A stretch of DNA of 64,000 nt from assembly GCF_003837805.1 (NCBI RefSeq), contig NZ_RQIT01000002.1:558001-622000 (forward strand), read 5' to 3'. Of this stretch, positions 60,169 to 64,000 are shown piece by piece. The notes below the pieces were generated by a model, which was given only the letters and a program-made list of their open reading frames with translations, made no database searches and had not been told where the DNA came from. Both the position numbers and the translations under genes were made by a program. The stretch comes from Bradyrhizobium sp. RP6. Lineage in GTDB: Bacteria; Pseudomonadota; Alphaproteobacteria; Rhizobiales; Xanthobacteraceae. Numbering within the stretch: the stretch's first letter is position 1; every line of letters starts with the position of its first letter.

Positions 60169-60798
60169 TCAACGCGCCGCAGGTTTCTCGATCAGCTTCT
60201 TCATGCCGTCACGAGCCGATTTACTGTATCCGTCGGCACTGCCCGAAGGCTGCTGCTCGGATTCAGCTTGATCATCATCTGGTTTGTTTTTCTTGAATCT
60301 CTTCAAGATGGTGTTCTCGGGGTCGTCAGGCAAGAGGGCCATCAGCCAGTCCCCGGTTCCCTGGAGCACCACGCGGGACTTGGCCCCCGTGACCCAGTCC
60401 GGACGCTGCTTGTCCGGAACCAGCCAGGTGAAGAACAGGAAGGCGACCACGACGATCAAAAGCCCGCGAGCCAGGCCGAACAGGAAGCCGAGGGTGCGGT
60501 CCAGCGCGCCGATCCGCGAATCCAGGATCATGTCGGAGATGCGCACCGTGATCACGGAGACCACGACCAGGGTGCCTACGAACACGCCGGCGACCACGAC
60601 GACGCTCGCGACCGTGTCGTTGTTGAAATAGGTCTTGGCCGTCGGCAGCAGCTTCGAGAACGAGTACAGCGTCACGATCGCCGCCGCGCCCCAGGCCGCA
60701 ATCGACAGGATTTCGCGCATGAAGCCGCGGACCATGGCGAGCAGGCCCGAGATCAGCATCACACCGAGCAGGATCAGGTCGAGGAGTGTTACTGGCAT
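60169..60798 (-). CDS. cvpA: CvpA family inner-membrane protein
   Basis: A 209-residue protein with four predicted membrane helices in the first 150 residues (LLDLILLGVMLISGLLAMVRGFMREILSIAAWG at the start) and a charged C-terminal tail. It matches CvpA, known from colicin V production and now linked to envelope homeostasis. The start at 60798 (MPVTLLDL) is the family start; the longer frame to 60903 is unsupported. It is 28 bp upstream of purF. Confidence 0.9.
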   Translation of the reverse strand: MPVTLLDLILLGVMLISGLLAMVRGFMREILSIAAWGAAAIVTLYSFSKLLPTAKTYFNNDTVASVVVVAGVFVGTLVVVSVITVRISDMILDSRIGALDRTLGFLFGLARGLLIVVVAFLFFTWLVPDKQRPDWVTGAKSRVVLQGTGDWLMALLPDDPENTILKRFKKNKPDDDQAESEQQPSGSADGYSKSARDGMKKLIEKPAAR

Positions 60799-60965
60799 CG
60801 GCTGGTCTGGTCCGCTCGTACTGTCGAAGGCGCTCAGCGAATCGGTGTTTGGCCGCTGCCCTAAAAGAAGGGCAGACGGCGTTCCCGGCAAGGCCGCAAC
60901 CACGCAATCCCATGCTGCTTTTGTGACGGCTGTATAGCGGCGAGGGCCTCCGGCGTCACCTCCAC

Positions 60966-62411
60966 CTAACCCTCTCCGCGGCGGAATCTTGCCGGTGTGG
61001 CATTTTTCTCTGCCGGGGCGTTCGATTCGCCTCGGCGGGAGCCGCGGGCGGCGATCTCGGCCACCAAGGTCGTCAGGCTGTTCACCGCATTCAGCGACAA
61101 TCCGGCATCGCCGCCGGTCTCGCCGCGTGCCGATTCGGGCAGCACCGCGCGCTGGAAGCCGAGTTTTGCCGCCTCCTTCAGCCGCGCCGGGGTCTGCGCC
61201 ACGGGGCGGACCACGCCCGAGAGCGAGATCTCGCCGAAATAGACGGCATCGGTGGGTAACTGCGCATTAACCAGCGACGACACCAGCGCCGCGGCGGCGG
61301 CGAGGTCGGCCGCGGGCTCGTGGATGCGCAGGCCGCCGGCGACGTTCAGATAGACGTCGTGGCCGGACAGCTTGACCCCGCAATGCGCCTCCAGCACCGC
61401 CAGCACCATCGACAGCCGGCTCGGGTCCCAGCCGACCACGGCGCGGCGCGGGGTGCCGAGCGAGGTCGGGGCCACCAGCGCCTGCAATTCGACCAGGACG
61501 GGCCTTGTGCCCTCGATGCCCGCAAAGACTGCGGTGCCGGGCGTGCCGAGATCGCGCTCGGACAAGAACAGCTCAGAGGGGTTGGTGACCTCGCGCAGGC
61601 CGAGGCCGGTCATCTCGAACACGCCGATCTCGTCGGTCGGGCCGAAACGGTTCTTCACGGCCCGCAGGATGCGAAATTGCTGCGAGCCTTCGCCCTCGAA
61701 CGACATCACCGCGTCGACCATGTGCTCGACCACGCGGGGACCTGCGATCTGGCCGTCCTTGGTGACGTGGCCGACCAGGATGATGGCGGCGCCGGTTTTC
61801 TTGGCGAAACGGATCAGCGCCTGCGCCGAGGCGCGTACTTGCGTCACCGTGCCGGGCGCCGATTCCACCGTGTCGGTCCACATGGTCTGGATCGAGTCGA
61901 TCACGATCAGCCGCGGCACCGCGCCCTCCGACAGCGTCGAGACGATGTCCTCCACGGAGGTCTCGGCGGCGAGCTGGACCGGTGCGTCCGACAGCCCGAG
62001 CCGCTCGGCGCGCAGGCGCACCTGGGCGACCGCCTCTTCACCGGAGATGTAGACCACGCGGTGGCCGGCGCGCGCCAGCAGGCTGGTCGCCTGCGTCAGC
62101 AGCGTCGACTTGCCAATTCCAGGATCGCCGCCGACCAGCAGCACCGAGCCGCGGACGAAGCCGCCGCCGGTGACGCGGTCGAGCTCGGTCATCCCTGAGG
62201 ACAGGCGCGGCGCATCCGGACTTTTTCCGGCAAGGCTCTCCAGCGCGAACGTTCGGCCCTTGCGTTTGGAGCGGATCGACACCGGAACGCTGCCGCTCGT
62301 GTCTTCTTCCGCGAGTGTATTCCACTCGCCGCAGGACTCGCACTTGCCCTGCCAGCGGTTATAGGCCGCGCCGCAGTTCTGGCAGACGAAGGAGAGGGTG
62401 CTCTTGGCCAT
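60966..62411 (-). CDS. radA: DNA repair protein RadA
   Basis: A 481-residue RecA-like branch-migration helicase (RadA/Sms). The N-terminal zinc finger is CQNCG...CESCGEW (residues 10-28), Walker A is GGDPGIGKST (about 94-103), the RadA-specific KNRFG motif is near 252, and a Lon-protease-like C-terminal domain (GVKLSGHDVYLNVAGGLRI) follows. The C-terminal tail is basic and disordered. It leads the radA-cvpA-purF series on the minus strand. Confidence 0.96.
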   Translation of the reverse strand: MAKSTLSFVCQNCGAAYNRWQGKCESCGEWNTLAEEDTSGSVPVSIRSKRKGRTFALESLAGKSPDAPRLSSGMTELDRVTGGGFVRGSVLLVGGDPGIGKSTLLTQATSLLARAGHRVVYISGEEAVAQVRLRAERLGLSDAPVQLAAETSVEDIVSTLSEGAVPRLIVIDSIQTMWTDTVESAPGTVTQVRASAQALIRFAKKTGAAIILVGHVTKDGQIAGPRVVEHMVDAVMSFEGEGSQQFRILRAVKNRFGPTDEIGVFEMTGLGLREVTNPSELFLSERDLGTPGTAVFAGIEGTRPVLVELQALVAPTSLGTPRRAVVGWDPSRLSMVLAVLEAHCGVKLSGHDVYLNVAGGLRIHEPAADLAAAAALVSSLVNAQLPTDAVYFGEISLSGVVRPVAQTPARLKEAAKLGFQRAVLPESARGETGGDAGLSLNAVNSLTTLVAEIAARGSRRGESNAPAEKNATPARFRRGEG

Positions 62412-62607
62412 GGGGAACAGATGAGTCGAGGTTTCAACTTGCTGGATAGCACGGAACGGCGGCCGCGATGGCCTGCGCTTCGATTATCTCAATCCGACAC
62501 GATAGATATACCGTTCATTAGCTCTGTGCCGCTGTGGCCGGGTTGATTTTGCGAAGTATTAGCGGACGCGGGTCCACCCTAGGACCAATGGGGGCCGGCG
62601 AAGAGAA

Positions 62608-63756
62608 ATGACGAGATTCCTGCGAATATTGCTCGCTGCGGGCATCGTCTGCGGCGTTATCGCGTCCGCCGGCGGTAGCCTTGCCAAGCCCCTCGACATC
62701 GTCTTCGTCAATCCCGGCAAGACCGGCGAGGTCTACTGGGACATGGTCGCGCAGACCATGCAGGCCGCCGGCCGCAGGCTCGACGCGCATGTCGAGGTGC
62801 TGACCAGTGAGCGGAATTACCGCACCATGCAGGAGCTCGGCTTCGGCGTGGTGGCACGTCCCGACAAGCCCGATTTCCTCATCCTGTCGAACGAGGAGTC
62901 CGCTGCCGTCCCGATCCTGGAGGCGGCCGAGGCTGCAGGCGTCAAGACGCTGCTGCTCTCGAACACGCTGATCGGCGAGGATGCGGCGCGTTTTGGACCG
63001 CCGCGCGAGAAGCTCAAGACCTGGCTCGGCGACATCACGACCGATCTGCAGACCGCGGGTGCACGGATGGCCAATGCGCTGATCGGGGCGGCGCGTGCCG
63101 AGAAATGGCAGAGCCCCGACGGCAAGATCCATATTCTCGGAATCGGCGGCGACGAAATCACTCCGGCCTCGATTGCCCGTAACGCCGGCCTCAAGCTGGC
63201 CGTGGATGCCGCGCCTGACGTCGTGGTGGACCGGCTGCTGTTCGCCAACTGGACGCAATCGGAGGCCGAGCGGGTCACGGCGAACTACCTGGGTTGGGCT
63301 TCTCGCAAGGAGATCCGGCCTGCCGGCATATGGGCCGGAAACGATCCGATGGCGCTCGGCGCGCTCCGCGCTGCGATCGCTGCCGGCCTCGTGCCCGGTC
63401 GAAACATCAAGGTCGTTGGACTCAACTGGTCGGAGGACGCGCTGCGCGAGATCAAGGCGGGCCGTCTGCTGCTGACCGACGGCGGGCATTTCCTGCTCGG
63501 CGGCTGGTCGATCGTTCTCCTGCGCGACTATGCCGATGGCTGCGATTTCGCGGCCGTTTCGCCCCATGTCGAGGTCAAGACGTCTGCGATCACGCGCGAC
63601 AACCTCGCTTCGGTTGGCGACCTCATCAGGATGCGTGCGTTCGACCGGATCGATTTTACGCGGTTCCGGGCCAAGGCCGGACGCTGCGGCCAATATGACT
63701 TCTCCCTCGATGCGCTGATCTCGTCGCTGCCGCTTCCCGAAGGCGTTGCGGACTGA
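62608..63756 (+). CDS. Periplasmic substrate-binding protein (sugar-binding type)
   Basis: A 382-residue type 1 periplasmic binding protein (LacI/ribose-binding-like) with a signal peptide (about residues 1-26) and mature start KPLDIVFVNPGKTGEVYWDM. Later blocks include WAGNDPMALGALRAAI and LLTDGGHFLLGGW. No ABC transporter gene follows; instead a membrane sensor gene overlaps its stop codon (TGATG). It therefore probably acts as a ligand sensor for that protein rather than in transport. Confidence 0.83.
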   Translation: MTRFLRILLAAGIVCGVIASAGGSLAKPLDIVFVNPGKTGEVYWDMVAQTMQAAGRRLDAHVEVLTSERNYRTMQELGFGVVARPDKPDFLILSNEESAAVPILEAAEAAGVKTLLLSNTLIGEDAARFGPPREKLKTWLGDITTDLQTAGARMANALIGAARAEKWQSPDGKIHILGIGGDEITPASIARNAGLKLAVDAAPDVVVDRLLFANWTQSEAERVTANYLGWASRKEIRPAGIWAGNDPMALGALRAAIAAGLVPGRNIKVVGLNWSEDALREIKAGRLLLTDGGHFLLGGWSIVLLRDYADGCDFAAVSPHVEVKTSAITRDNLASVGDLIRMRAFDRIDFTRFRAKAGRCGQYDFSLDALISSLPLPEGVAD

Positions 63757-64000
63757 TGCGCAAGGATGAGGCGATGACCGATCCGGATCGCGACCAGCAG
63801 CCAGCGCCGCGCCTGCGCTCGGTCGTCCACGCGATGATCTGGGCCACGGTGCCCGTTCTGCTGCTGGTGCAACTTCTGGCCTCTGCCGGTGTCGAGGCAT
63901 CGAGCTTCTGGTCGCGCGTCAGGCAGCTCGACGCCCGCATGGTCCGGGTCGCCGAGAGCCGGGCCGAGCTGATCGCCGAACCGCTGTGGAAGATGCGCTA
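63756..64000 (+). CDS. Membrane sensor protein, N-terminal fragment (cut by window end)
   Basis: The ATG overlaps the binding-protein stop. The 81 visible residues are a short polar N-terminus, one membrane helix (MIWATVPVLLLVQLLASAG, about 27-45) and the start of a helical periplasmic domain (ARMVRVAESRAELIAEPLWKM). This layout fits a sensor histidine kinase or diguanylate cyclase whose periplasmic domain contacts the binding protein. The output domain lies beyond the window. Confidence 0.6.
   Translation, partial: MRKDEAMTDPDRDQQPAPRLRSVVHAMIWATVPVLLLVQLLASAGVEASSFWSRVRQLDARMVRVAESRAELIAEPLWKMR

Overview
The window is high-G+C alphaproteobacterial chromosome, most likely Bradyrhizobium or a close relative. 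The evidence is the family content (Liv-type amino-acid ABC operon, DUF47-PiT phosphate operon, cyanide-insensitive oxidase, RadA-CvpA-PurF block), small proteins typical of that group, and dispersed palindromes of a kind common in Rhizobiales. No complete canonical tRNA or rRNA gene, CRISPR array, transposase or phage gene was seen. About 70 genes are called.

Layout. 1-4.7 kb: MDR oxidoreductase, metallophosphoesterase, MAPEG protein, an RsmB/NOP rRNA methyltransferase and a cold-shock protein. 4.9-29 kb: an accessory zone of one- and two-gene detoxification or catabolic modules, each next to its own regulator (HxlR, two TetR, ArsR, LysR, a MarR-GNAT fusion), several with clear operators. 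It also holds guaA, the cioAB oxidase operon with a 39-residue DUF2474 gene, a frameshifted choloylglycine hydrolase, LysR and cupin remnants, a deformylase-like protein lacking two metal ligands, and a 52-bp direct repeat. 29-33.5 kb: an acetolactate-synthase-like ThDP enzyme, Lin0512 protein, GNAT acetyltransferase and serine hydrolase.

33.5-37.3 kb is the most unusual part. On the minus strand, four tandem Y-RNA-like noncoding RNAs are followed by a Ro60/TROVE gene and then an RtcB RNA ligase gene. The RNAs share identical terminal boxes that can pair into a Ro60-type stem. Three carry tRNA-like modules whose arms are circularly permuted, opened in the anticodon arm (two copies) or the D loop (one copy). 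The fourth has the same ends but no recognisable tRNA part. Bacterial Y RNAs of the YrlA type are established; I do not know of an array with mixed permutations.

37.5-48.3 kb: DUF429 protein, two small proteins, a GST, CsaA, a Spx/ArsC-like protein, a PAS-like protein, the five-gene Liv operon, the DUF47-pit operon preceded by a Pho-box match, and a Gdx/SugE guanidinium exporter preceded by a guanidine-II (mini-ykkC) riboswitch. 48.4-64 kb: mostly housekeeping genes (prfC, nnrU, acyl-CoA ligase, YfgM-like protein, short lipoprotein, der, purF, cvpA, radA), an orphan Liv binding protein, an SDR, and at the right edge a periplasmic binding protein translationally coupled to a truncated membrane sensor.
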